A program made the position numbers and the translations under genes. From NCBI RefSeq assembly GCF_000455325.1, contig NZ_HG322953.1:370110-434109 (forward strand): a stretch of DNA of 64,000 bases. The letters run 5' to 3'. Source of the stretch: Mycolicibacterium septicum DSM 44393 (GTDB lineage Bacteria > Actinomycetota > Actinomycetes > Mycobacteriales > Mycobacteriaceae). The notes beneath the pieces were generated by a model. It was not told the origin of the DNA. It saw only the letters and a list, made by a program, of their open reading frames with translations, and ran no database searches. This document shows, piece after piece, positions 50,544-58,914 of this stretch (positions are counted from its first letter, which is position 1; each line of letters begins with the position of its first letter).

Positions 50544-51562
50544 CGGGACGGGTCCGGCTATTGGCCGGAGCGATGGGTGCGCTGCTGATGGCCGCCTGCG
50601 GCCAGGCCACCGACCCGGCAGCGCCTTCCGGGGCGGCGCCCGGATATCCGCTGACGGTGCAGAACTGCGGCAGGCAGGTGATGATCGATGCACCGCCGCA
50701 GCGTGCGGTGTCGTTGAACCAGGGCTCCACCGAGATTCTGCTCTCGCTGGGCTTGGCGGACCGCATGGTCGGCACCGCGACGTGGACGGACCCGGTGCGC
50801 CCCGGCCTCGAGGCCGAGAATGCCCGCGTGCCACGGCTGGCGGTGAACAAACCGGCGCTGGAGACGGTGCTCGACACCGAACCCGATTTTGTGTCGGCGT
50901 CTTTCGGCGGCACCCTGGGGCCCGGCGGTGTCGCCGACCGGGACCAGTTCGCACAACTGGGCGTGCCGACCTATCTGGCGCCGAGCGACTGCGAGGGCAA
51001 GACCTCGGTCAACGGCGACGGCGCGCGCAGCACCCCGTTCAGCATGGACGCCGTCTACACCGAAATCCGGGACCTGGCCAGGATATTCGGTGTCGTCGAA
51101 CGCGGCGATCGGCTCATCGCGGAGTTGCGCGGCCGGATGGACACGGCCGGTGCGGCCGCCTCCGGAGTCGACATGGCCTTCTGGTTCTCCGATGTTCGTG
51201 CCCCCTACTTCGCCGGCTGCTGCGGATCCCCCGGGGTGATCGCCGGGACCGTCGGGGCACACAACGTGTTCGCCGACACCACCGATGAATGGCCGCAGGT
51301 GAGTTGGGAGAGTGTGGCCGACCGTGATCCGGATGTGTTGGTGCTGGGCGACCTGAGCCGCCGCACGATCGACGGTGACGCGCTGCAGACCAAAGTCGAC
51401 TTCCTGGAATCGAATCCGCTCACCCGAGGCCTGGCCGCCGTCCGGGAACGCCGCTACATCGTGGTGAACGGGGCCGATCTCAATCCGTCGATCCGCACCG
51501 TGGACGGCGTCGAGAAGGTGGCGAAGGGCCTTGCCGAACTCGGTTTCGGCTCACCGCGGTGA
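50540..51562 (+). CDS. ABC transporter substrate-binding lipoprotein, probably for cobalamin (second copy)
   Basis: 340 residues, plainly a tandem paralogue of the preceding protein: shared PPQRAVSL, STEILL.LGLADRMVGT.TW, LETVLD.EPD, and AGCC with a double Cys near residue 216. Lipobox Cys20 (LLMAAC). GTG start overlaps the previous stop. The two copies differ in the central loops that line the ligand cleft, so they may bind different corrinoids or a corrinoid and its precursor. Both precede one permease and one ATPase. Confidence 0.88.
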   Translation: MTGRVRLLAGAMGALLMAACGQATDPAAPSGAAPGYPLTVQNCGRQVMIDAPPQRAVSLNQGSTEILLSLGLADRMVGTATWTDPVRPGLEAENARVPRLAVNKPALETVLDTEPDFVSASFGGTLGPGGVADRDQFAQLGVPTYLAPSDCEGKTSVNGDGARSTPFSMDAVYTEIRDLARIFGVVERGDRLIAELRGRMDTAGAAASGVDMAFWFSDVRAPYFAGCCGSPGVIAGTVGAHNVFADTTDEWPQVSWESVADRDPDVLVLGDLSRRTIDGDALQTKVDFLESNPLTRGLAAVRERRYIVVNGADLNPSIRTVDGVEKVAKGLAELGFGSPR

Positions 51563-52584
51563 GTCTGCGTACCGGGTGGCTCGGCGGATTGTGGGCCGCC
51601 GGCCTTGTCCTTCTGGTGTTCTCGGCCGCGGTGGCCATCACCATCGGGCCCGCCGCGTTGTCGGTGGGCGACGTCTACCGAATCGTCGGTGACCGTCTCG
51701 GCGCGGGGCCCTCGGGCGCGACCCGACTGCAGGAGAGCATCGTCTGGCAACTGCGCCTGCCGAGGGTCGTCCTGGCAGCCATCTGTGGAGCCGGGCTGGC
51801 ACTGTGCGGGGCGGTACTGCAGTCGCTGCTGCGCAATCCGCTGGCCGACCCGTTCGTGCTGGGGGTCTCGTCGGGCGCCTCTACGGGCGCGGTGCTGGTC
51901 GCGGTGCTCGGCGTCGGCGCGGGCACGCTGACCTTGTCCGGCGGCGCCTTCGCCGGTGCGGTGCTGTCGTTCGCCGTGGTGCTGCTGCTCGCCTACGCGG
52001 CCGGAGGCGGGACCGACCGGGTGGTACTGGCCGGAGTGGCCGGAACCCAGCTGTTCTCGGCACTGACGTCCTTCATCGTGTTGTCGTCGGCCGACGCCGA
52101 ACAGACCAGGGGAGTGCTGTTCTGGCTGTTGGGGTCGCTGGCCGGGGTGTCCTGGTCCGATGTCCTCACCTGCGCGGTCGTCGTCGGCGTCGGCCTGGCG
52201 GTATGCCTGGCCTACGCGCGCACCCTCGACGCCTTCGCCTTCGGTCAGGATGCCGCCGCGACGCTGGGCGTCGCGGTGGCCCGGTCCCGGGTCGTGCTGT
52301 TGGTCATGACCGCGTTGGTGACGGCCGCCCTGGTCAGTGCGGCCGGGGCGATCGGATTCGTCGGGCTGGTGCTGCCGCACGCCGCGCGCTTCATCGTCGG
52401 GCCCGGCCATCGGCGCCTGTTGCCGACCGCGGTGATCCTCGGCGCGGTCTTCATGGTGTGGGTCGACACCCTGGCCCGGACCGTCTTCGCCCCACAGGAA
52501 CTGCCCACCGGGGTGGTCACCGCACTGCTCGGCGTCCCCGCGTTCGCATTGATCCTGTTGCGGCGCAGGGGGATACGCCGATGA
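51559..52584 (+). CDS. btuC: FecCD/BtuC-type ABC transporter permease
   Basis: 341 residues with about ten hydrophobic segments. The FecCD family signatures are present: RLPRVVLAAICGAGLALCGA, NPLADPFVLGVSSGASTGA, and the coupling-helix region SAAGAIGFVGLVLPHAARF. It forms the membrane dimer for import of cobalamin (or siderophore in relatives). GTG overlaps the second binding protein stop and its own stop overlaps the ATPase start, both by four bases, so the four genes form one coupled operon. Confidence 0.93.
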   Translation: MSLRTGWLGGLWAAGLVLLVFSAAVAITIGPAALSVGDVYRIVGDRLGAGPSGATRLQESIVWQLRLPRVVLAAICGAGLALCGAVLQSLLRNPLADPFVLGVSSGASTGAVLVAVLGVGAGTLTLSGGAFAGAVLSFAVVLLLAYAAGGGTDRVVLAGVAGTQLFSALTSFIVLSSADAEQTRGVLFWLLGSLAGVSWSDVLTCAVVVGVGLAVCLAYARTLDAFAFGQDAAATLGVAVARSRVVLLVMTALVTAALVSAAGAIGFVGLVLPHAARFIVGPGHRRLLPTAVILGAVFMVWVDTLARTVFAPQELPTGVVTALLGVPAFALILLRRRGIRR

Positions 52585-53360
52585 GCCTGCGTGCGGTAGA
52601 GGTGTGCTGGACCCGTTCTGGGCGGGTCGTACTCGACGGTGTCACGGTCGACCCGGCTCCGGGCAGCACAGTCGGTCTGTTGGGCCCCAACGGATCCGGT
52701 AAGTCTTCACTGCTGCGGCTGCTGGCCGGGATCGATCGGCCTGATTCCGGATCTGTGCAGCTCGACGGACGTGAACTGCACACGATGTCGCGGCGCGCGG
52801 TGGCACGCCGGGTGGCGATGGTCGGGCAGCACGCCGACACCGATCTGGACATCGCGGTGCGCGACATCGTCAGGTTGGGGCGCATCCCGCATACCCCGGT
52901 GTTCGGCGGCGGCCGCGACGACACCGCCGCCGTCACCGCGGCGATGGCGGCCACCGGCTTGCACAGCATGGCCGACCGGCTGTGGCACACCCTCTCGGGT
53001 GGGGAGCGTCAGCGCGTGCAGATCGCCCGGGCCCTGGCCCAGGAACCCAGCGAGCTACTGCTCGACGAACCGACCAACCATCTCGACATCGCCCATCAAC
53101 TGGAGATCTTGGCGATGATCCGCACGCTCGACGTCACCAGTGTGGTGGCCCTGCACGACCTCAACCTCGCGGCGATGTTCTGCGACCACGTGGTGGTGCT
53201 GTCGGCGGGCACCGTGGTGGCCACCGGTACCCCGGCCGAGGTGCTGACCGAGGAGCTCGTGGCCGACGTCTACGGAGTGCGGTGCCGGATCACTGTCGAC
53301 GACGCCGGGCCGTACGTGCGTTTCGAATGCGGTACCGGCCCGGCCGGTCCCCGAGAGTGA
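52581..53360 (+). CDS. btuD: BtuD/FepC-type ABC transporter ATP-binding protein
   Basis: 259 residues. Walker A GPNGSGKS (35-42), the Q-loop region, signature LSGGERQRVQIA, Walker B ELLLDEPTNHLD and the switch His in VVALHDLNLA are all intact. It drives uptake by the permease encoded just upstream. It is the last gene of the riboswitch operon, followed by a convergent PemK-like gene 64 bases away. Confidence 0.94.
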   Translation: MSLRAVEVCWTRSGRVVLDGVTVDPAPGSTVGLLGPNGSGKSSLLRLLAGIDRPDSGSVQLDGRELHTMSRRAVARRVAMVGQHADTDLDIAVRDIVRLGRIPHTPVFGGGRDDTAAVTAAMAATGLHSMADRLWHTLSGGERQRVQIARALAQEPSELLLDEPTNHLDIAHQLEILAMIRTLDVTSVVALHDLNLAAMFCDHVVVLSAGTVVATGTPAEVLTEELVADVYGVRCRITVDDAGPYVRFECGTGPAGPRE

Positions 53361-53424
53361 CGAAATGGTCGTTTCGCCGGGCTGACAGCAGCCAATGCGT
53401 CGCTCTCGGCGATGTTGAAAAGAC

Positions 53425-54060
53425 TCAGCTCCAGGAGTACTGAGCGCGCAGCCGTAGCGCGACCGCTTCGAACCGGCCGCGATCCAGGATCGCGCCCTCG
53501 CGGCGGATGCCTTCCTCCGGAACGTCGAGCACCCGGTCCAGCCGGACCCAGCTCGGCCTGCCGTCGTAATCCCAGGTGCCGGTGCCGATGGCGATCCAGT
53601 CCGGATCGTCTCGGTGGTAGTCCTGGCTGGACAACATCAACCCGAGCAGGGTGCGCTGATCGCGGCCCACCACCAGGACCGGCCGGTCCTTGCCCTGGGT
53701 CGGATCGTCCTCGTAGACCACCCAGGTCCAGACGATCTCGCCGGGATCGGCTTGCCCGTCCAGATCGGGGGCGTAGACGACTTTGCGGGCCCGGTGTGCG
53801 GTGGGCACACTGTTCTTCGATACCGGACGGCCGGCGGTGATCGCCTGCGGCGGCGGCGCGGCCGCACCGGCGAGCACGCCCAGACCCAGCTTGAGGCCCT
53901 GCTGAAGGCCCTGTTGGATGCCTTGCTGCACGGTCCGCGGCACGTTGTCCGTGGTCTGTAGCTGACGCACGAACTTTGGTGCCTCGTTGAACACCAGGTT
54001 CTCGGCGCCATCCACTACGCCCCTGAGAACCTGTTGGAACGCCTTCCACTGCGACGCCAT
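53425..54060 (-). CDS. PemK/MazF-like domain protein (Rv2405 type)
   Basis: 211 residues. A helical N-terminal extension of about 85 residues (MASQWKAFQQVLRGVVDGAE) includes a low-complexity QQGLQQGLKLGLG stretch. The C-terminal beta domain resembles the PemK/MazF fold (VPTAHRARKVVYAPDLDG, KDRPVLVVGRD). MazF toxins are usually half this size and follow an antitoxin; no antitoxin is adjacent, so a conserved housekeeping role is likelier than a toxin. The start at 54060 is supported by a TATGCT box 7 bases before it; ATG 54072 is the alternative. Convergent with btuD, divergent from lepA. Confidence 0.8.
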   Translation of the reverse strand: MASQWKAFQQVLRGVVDGAENLVFNEAPKFVRQLQTTDNVPRTVQQGIQQGLQQGLKLGLGVLAGAAAPPPQAITAGRPVSKNSVPTAHRARKVVYAPDLDGQADPGEIVWTWVVYEDDPTQGKDRPVLVVGRDQRTLLGLMLSSQDYHRDDPDWIAIGTGTWDYDGRPSWVRLDRVLDVPEEGIRREGAILDRGRFEAVALRLRAQYSWS

Positions 54061-54067
54061 GGTGTCG

Positions 54068-54124
54068 AGCATATGCGAGCGGACCCCTGGCGATTGTGTC
54101 GCGACGGTGGTTGCTCGATACCCT
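54068..54124. promoter_or_regulatory. Divergent promoters of the PemK-like gene and lepA
   Basis: Minus-strand TATGCT (54073-54068) sits 7 bases before the ATG at 54060, a leaderless arrangement. Plus-strand TACCCT (54119-54124) would start lepA transcription near 54131 with a leader of only about 9 nt. Confidence 0.5.
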
Positions 54125-54139
54125 TAGGGAGCACAGCAC

Positions 54140-56014
54140 GTGCTTGACACCCACGCTCACCAGGAGATTCCCATCAGCAGCTTCGCCGACAAGACGTTCA
54201 CTGCGCCGGCGCAGATCCGGAACTTCTGCATCATCGCCCACATCGACCATGGCAAATCGACGTTGGCCGACCGGATGCTGGGGATCACCGGCGTCGTCGC
54301 CGACCGCGATATGCGGGCTCAATACCTCGATCGGATGGACATCGAGCGCGAGCGCGGCATCACCATCAAGGCGCAGAACGTGCGGCTGCCGTGGCAGGTC
54401 AACGGTGAAGACTTCGTGCTGCACCTGATCGACACCCCGGGCCACGTCGACTTCACCTACGAGGTGTCCCGCGCGCTGGAGGCCTGTGAGGGCGCGGTAC
54501 TGCTGGTCGACGCCGCCCAAGGCATCGAGGCGCAGACCCTGGCGAACCTGTACCTGGCGTTGGACCGGGATCTGACCATCATCCCGGTGCTGAACAAGAT
54601 CGACCTGCCCGCTGCCGACCCGGAGCGCTACGCCGGTGAGATCGCCCACATCATCGGCTGCGAACCGAGCGATGTGCTGCGTGTCTCCGGTAAGACCGGC
54701 GAGGGCGTGGCCGAACTTCTCGACGAGGTGGTGCGGCTGATCCCGGCGCCGGTCGGCGACGCCGACGCGCCCGCGCGGGCGATGATCTTCGACTCGGTCT
54801 ACGACATCTACCGCGGTGTGGTCACCTACGTCCGGGTGGTGGACGGCAAGCTCAACCCGCGCGAGAAGATCAAAATGATGTCCACCGGGGCGACGCACGA
54901 GTTGCTCGAGGTCGGCATCGTCTCACCGGAGCCGAAGGCCTCGGACGGACTGGGCGTCGGTGAGGTCGGCTACCTGATCACCGGCGTGAAGGATGTTCGC
55001 CAGTCCAAGGTGGGTGACACCGTGACCTCGGCCCGCAACGGTGCCACCGAGGCGCTCACGGGATACCGCGAACCCCGGCCGATGGTGTACTCGGGCCTCT
55101 ACCCGGTCGACGGTTCGGACTATCCGGTGTTGCGGGAGGCGCTGGACAAGCTGCAACTCAACGACGCCGCGCTGACCTATGAGCCCGAGACCTCGGTGGC
55201 GCTGGGCTTCGGGTTCCGCTGCGGCTTCCTGGGTCTGTTGCACATGGAGATCACCCGGGAGCGCCTGGAGCGCGAGTTCAACCTGGACCTGATCTCGACC
55301 TCACCCAACGTCGTGTACCGGGTGATCAAGGACGACAACTCCGAGATGGTCGTCACCAATCCGTCGGATTGGCCAGAAGGCAAGGTGCGCAGCGTCTTTG
55401 AGCCGGTGGTGAAGACCACGGTGATCGCGCCGAGCGAGTTCATCGGCACCATCATGGAGCTGTGTCAGCAGCGTCGCGGCGAGTTGGGCGGCATGGACTA
55501 CCTGTCGCCCGAGCGCGTCGAGCTGCGTTACACCATGCCGCTGGGCGAGATCATCTTCGACTTCTTCGACTCACTGAAATCGCGTACCCGCGGCTACGCC
55601 AGCCTGGATTACGAGGAGGCGGGTGAGCAGGAAGCCGACCTGGTCAAGGTCGACATCCTGCTGCAGGGCGAGGCGGTGGACGCGTTCAGCGCCATCGTGC
55701 ACAAGGATTCGGCGTCGGCCTACGGCAACAAGATGACCACCAAGCTCAAAGAGCTCATCCCGCGCCAGCAGTTCGAAGTGCCGGTCCAGGCTGCGATCGG
55801 ATCGAAGATCATTGCCCGCGAGAACATCCGGGCGATCCGCAAGGACGTGTTGTCCAAGTGCTACGGCGGTGACATCACCCGTAAGCGCAAGCTGCTGGAG
55901 AAGCAGAAAGAGGGCAAGAAGCGCATGAAGACCATCGGTCGCGTGGAGGTGCCTCAGGAGGCGTTCGTCGCGGCGCTGTCCACCGACGCGGCATCGGACA
56001 AGCCCAAGAAGTAG
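54140..56014 (+). CDS. lepA: Elongation factor 4 (LepA)
   Basis: 624 residues. Ribosomal GTPase able to back-translocate or remodel stalled ribosomes and affecting ribosome assembly. The G domain carries AHIDHGKSTLADRM (G1), DTPGH (G3) and NKIDLP (G4); the EF-G-like domains and the LepA-specific C-terminal domain (KLLEKQKEGKKRMK) follow. GTG 54140 gives an N-terminal extension of about 20 residues before the family core, shorter than the long extension of the M. tuberculosis protein (Rv2404c). A hairpin terminator follows the stop. Confidence 0.97.
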   Translation: MLDTHAHQEIPISSFADKTFTAPAQIRNFCIIAHIDHGKSTLADRMLGITGVVADRDMRAQYLDRMDIERERGITIKAQNVRLPWQVNGEDFVLHLIDTPGHVDFTYEVSRALEACEGAVLLVDAAQGIEAQTLANLYLALDRDLTIIPVLNKIDLPAADPERYAGEIAHIIGCEPSDVLRVSGKTGEGVAELLDEVVRLIPAPVGDADAPARAMIFDSVYDIYRGVVTYVRVVDGKLNPREKIKMMSTGATHELLEVGIVSPEPKASDGLGVGEVGYLITGVKDVRQSKVGDTVTSARNGATEALTGYREPRPMVYSGLYPVDGSDYPVLREALDKLQLNDAALTYEPETSVALGFGFRCGFLGLLHMEITRERLEREFNLDLISTSPNVVYRVIKDDNSEMVVTNPSDWPEGKVRSVFEPVVKTTVIAPSEFIGTIMELCQQRRGELGGMDYLSPERVELRYTMPLGEIIFDFFDSLKSRTRGYASLDYEEAGEQEADLVKVDILLQGEAVDAFSAIVHKDSASAYGNKMTTKLKELIPRQQFEVPVQAAIGSKIIARENIRAIRKDVLSKCYGGDITRKRKLLEKQKEGKKRMKTIGRVEVPQEAFVAALSTDAASDKPKK

Positions 56015-56018
56015 GCGG

Positions 56019-56043
56019 CCCCGGGAGGGATACCCGTCCGGGG
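56019..56043 (+). terminator. lepA terminator hairpin
   Basis: CCCCGG (56019-56024) pairs with CCGGGG (56038-56043), with an inner GGG/CCC stem, four bases after the lepA stop. There is no T-run. Confidence 0.6.
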
Positions 56044-56091
56044 GATTGGTTCGCGCTGAGCACAACCCTGGGCCGTTGCGGGTCACGATCG

Positions 56092-56097
56092 TAGTGT
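56092..56097 (+). promoter_or_regulatory. -10 box of the leaderless catabolic operon
   Basis: TAGTGT lies 7 bases before the GTG at 56105 with no ribosome binding site. It would drive the NtaA-type operon. No palindrome is obvious beside it. Confidence 0.5.
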
Positions 56098-56104
56098 CGC
56101 CGGA

Positions 56105-57409
56105 GTGTCAAGAGAGCTTCATCTGCTGGCCTTCGGCAATACCCGGTCTACCGGGCCGTGGCGACATCCCGACATCGACAACAGCCCCGCCGGGGTGCGC
56201 CGACGGCTGATCAGCTATGCCCAGACCGCCGAGGCCGGCACGTTCGACGCGCTGTTCTTCGCCGATGGTCTGAACTACGGTCCGCCGGCGACCTGGCCGT
56301 ACAAGATCACCGAAGACTTTGAACCACTCACCGCGACGGCCGCGCTGTCCTCGGTCACCGACCGGATCGGGCTGGCGGTGACGGGATCGGCCACCCTGGC
56401 TCACCCGTATCACCTTGCCCGCCAGCTGCTTTCACTCGATCACCTCAGCGGTGGGCGGGCCGGCTGGAATCTGGTGACCAGCTTCGCGCAGGCCGCCGCC
56501 GACAACTTCAGCGCCCGCGGTGTGGTGGCCCACGACGAGCGCTACCGCATCGCCGAGGAGGCGCTGGCGGTGGTGCGCAAGCTGTGGGACGGCTGGGGCG
56601 AGGACACCATCGTCGAGGACCGCGCCGCGGGGATATTCAACGACGTCACCAGAATTCAACCGACCGACCACCACGGGCGCTACTTCGACGTGGCCGGTCC
56701 GCTGGGCTCGGCTCGGTCGGCACAGGGGCAGCCGGTGATCTTCCAGGCCGGATCATCGGAAACCGGAAGGGGTTTCGCGTCTCGGCACGCAGAGGTGATC
56801 TTCACCAGTCACGGCAACCGGGCGCGGGCGCAGGAGTTCTACACCCAGATCCACGAGGAGTCGCGGCGCTCGGGCCGGGCCAGGCCACCGTTGATCACCC
56901 CGTCGCTGCGGTATCTCGTCGGCTCCACCGAGGAAGAAGCCAGGCGCGCACAGCAGCAGGAGTACGAGTACTTCAGTCCGCAGTACCAGGCCGGTTGGCT
57001 GCTCGAGGTCGACGTCGACGTCACCGGTGCGGACCTGGACGGTCCGGTTCCGGAGTCGGCCTTCCCCGCACACACCGAGACCCACCAGACCGCGTTGGCG
57101 GGCTACCGGCTGCTGGCCACTGACGGAAACCCGACGGTGCGAGAGTTCCTGTATCGCACGGTCAACGGTTGGGGAGCGGCGGTGGTGGGCACGCCCGAGC
57201 GGATCGCCGACGAGATCGAGGAGTGGTTCAGCGCAGGCGCTGCCGACGGGTTCGTGCTGCGAGATTCCGGGTTACCGGGCCAGCACGAGCTTTTCGTCGA
57301 GCAGGTGGTTCCGGTGCTGCGCAAGCGCGGGCTGTTCCGCCACGAATACGCCGGCGCCACACTGCGATCCCATCTGGGGCTCGACGTACCGCAGCGGCAG
57401 CTGTCATGA
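56105..57409 (+). CDS. NtaA/SnaA/DszA-family FMN-dependent monooxygenase (first)
   Basis: 434 residues, luciferase-fold monooxygenase that uses FMNH2 from a separate reductase. Family marks: GRAGWNLVTSF, ARGVVAHDERYRIAEEALAVVRKLWDGW, and HHGRYFDVAGPL, then QPVIFQAGSSETGRGFASRHAEVIF. Members attack nitrilotriacetate, EDTA, pristinamycin or dibenzothiophene sulfone; the exact substrate cannot be read. It is coupled to a second enzyme of the same family by a 4-base overlap and lies in an operon with a permease and a DszC-type flavoenzyme. No flavin reductase is in the operon. Confidence 0.9.
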   Translation: MSRELHLLAFGNTRSTGPWRHPDIDNSPAGVRRRLISYAQTAEAGTFDALFFADGLNYGPPATWPYKITEDFEPLTATAALSSVTDRIGLAVTGSATLAHPYHLARQLLSLDHLSGGRAGWNLVTSFAQAAADNFSARGVVAHDERYRIAEEALAVVRKLWDGWGEDTIVEDRAAGIFNDVTRIQPTDHHGRYFDVAGPLGSARSAQGQPVIFQAGSSETGRGFASRHAEVIFTSHGNRARAQEFYTQIHEESRRSGRARPPLITPSLRYLVGSTEEEARRAQQQEYEYFSPQYQAGWLLEVDVDVTGADLDGPVPESAFPAHTETHQTALAGYRLLATDGNPTVREFLYRTVNGWGAAVVGTPERIADEIEEWFSAGAADGFVLRDSGLPGQHELFVEQVVPVLRKRGLFRHEYAGATLRSHLGLDVPQRQLS

Positions 57410-58788
57410 CCGAACCGTATGTGCTGTCGGCGTTCACCATGTCGACGGTGTCGCACGGCAACTTCGGGCTGTGGCGTCACCCGCAGGACCGCACCGCCGA
57501 CTACACCGATGTCCGGTACTGGGTGGAACTGGCGAAGCTGCTCGACGACGGCGGATTCGACGTGCTGTTCGTCGCCGACGCGGTCGGGCAACTCGACGTG
57601 TTCGGCGGTGACGCCCGTGCCGCGCTGGCGCGGGCCGTGCAGACGCCGGTGACCGATCCGCTGCTGGCGGTGTCGGCGATGGCCGCGGCGACCCAGCGTC
57701 TGGGATTCGGCATCACGGTGTCCACCACCTACGAGAGTCCCTATCTGCTGGCGCGCAAGTTCAGCACTCTGGACCACCTCACCGGCGGCCGGATCGGCTG
57801 GAACATCGTCACCTCCCTGCTCGACAGCGCGGCGCGCAACATCATCGGCCGCGACCGGCAGATTCCCCACGACGAGCGCTACGCGATGGCCCAGGAATTC
57901 GTGGAAGTGACCTACAAGCTGTGGGAAGGCTCGTGGGAGCCGGGCGCGGTGCTGCGCGACGCCGAGCGCGGGGTGTACACCGACCCGGCGAAGGTGCACG
58001 ACATCGGCCACCACGGGCGGTACTTCACCGTGCCGGGGGCACACCTGGTCGAGCCTTCGCCGCAGCGCACTCCGGTGCTGTTCCAGGCGGGAACATCGCC
58101 GGCCGGACGGGAGTTCGCCTCCCGCAACGCGGAACTGGTGTTCGTCAGCGATCCACGGCCCGAGGTCCTGCGTGGCCATATCGAGGACATCCGGCGGCGG
58201 GCGGCCGGGCACGGCCGCGACCCGCAATCGCTGAAGTTCATCACCTCGGTCGAGATCGTCACGGACAGTACCGATTCGGCGGCGCAGGCCAAGGCACGCG
58301 AACTCGCCGACTTCCACGACCTGGAAGGCGGGTTGGTGCTGTTGTCGGCACTGTCCGGGGTGGACTGGTCGACCTACGGGGTGGACCGGCCGATCGGGCA
58401 GTTCGACACCGACGCCAGCCGGTCCATCCTGGCCGCGGTCACCGATTCCGGGGTCCGTGAGCGTCTGACGTTGCGGGATTACGTCGGGGGACTGGGCGGG
58501 TTCGGCGGCGAGTTGTTCGTCGGGTCGGCCGCCACGGTGGCCGACGCCCTGGACGCGTATGCCGACCGGACCGGGGTGGACGGGTTCAACATCGCCTACC
58601 ACGTCACGCCCGGCAGCTTCGCCGATGTGGCCACCTACCTGATCCCGGAACTCCGCCGGCGTGGCCGTGCCCGCGAGACGTCCGATCCGACCACGTTGCG
58701 GCAGAAGCTGTTCGGCGGCAGCGACGGATTCCTGGCTGATGGACACCCGGCCGCCGGATTCCGCAGGAATTCTGTTCATTTGCAATAG
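57406..58788 (+). CDS. NtaA/SnaA/DszA-family FMN-dependent monooxygenase (second)
   Basis: 460 residues, the same family as the preceding protein but clearly distinct in sequence. Marks: FTMSTVSHGNFGLWRHPQDR, GGRIGWNIVTSLLDSAARNI, HHGRYFTVPGAHL, and TPVLFQAGTSPAGREFASRNA. ATG 57406 overlaps the first gene's stop. Two non-identical members side by side suggest two oxidation steps on one compound or a broadened substrate range. The 126 bases before the next gene contain TGCAAT (58781) and ATTGCA (58799) arms and a repeated CGATTGC, perhaps a control site. Confidence 0.9.
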   Translation: MTEPYVLSAFTMSTVSHGNFGLWRHPQDRTADYTDVRYWVELAKLLDDGGFDVLFVADAVGQLDVFGGDARAALARAVQTPVTDPLLAVSAMAAATQRLGFGITVSTTYESPYLLARKFSTLDHLTGGRIGWNIVTSLLDSAARNIIGRDRQIPHDERYAMAQEFVEVTYKLWEGSWEPGAVLRDAERGVYTDPAKVHDIGHHGRYFTVPGAHLVEPSPQRTPVLFQAGTSPAGREFASRNAELVFVSDPRPEVLRGHIEDIRRRAAGHGRDPQSLKFITSVEIVTDSTDSAAQAKARELADFHDLEGGLVLLSALSGVDWSTYGVDRPIGQFDTDASRSILAAVTDSGVRERLTLRDYVGGLGGFGGELFVGSAATVADALDAYADRTGVDGFNIAYHVTPGSFADVATYLIPELRRRGRARETSDPTTLRQKLFGGSDGFLADGHPAAGFRRNSVHLQ

Positions 58789-58914
58789 AATCCCGCCGAT
58801 TGCATAACTGACGGCGCGAATCCGATTGCGGCAGTGTGGCAACACATACCGACATATCAACCACCCGTACCGGTTCACGGACGGGAGGCGTCGCGGTCAG
58901 AAAGGGACATTGCC

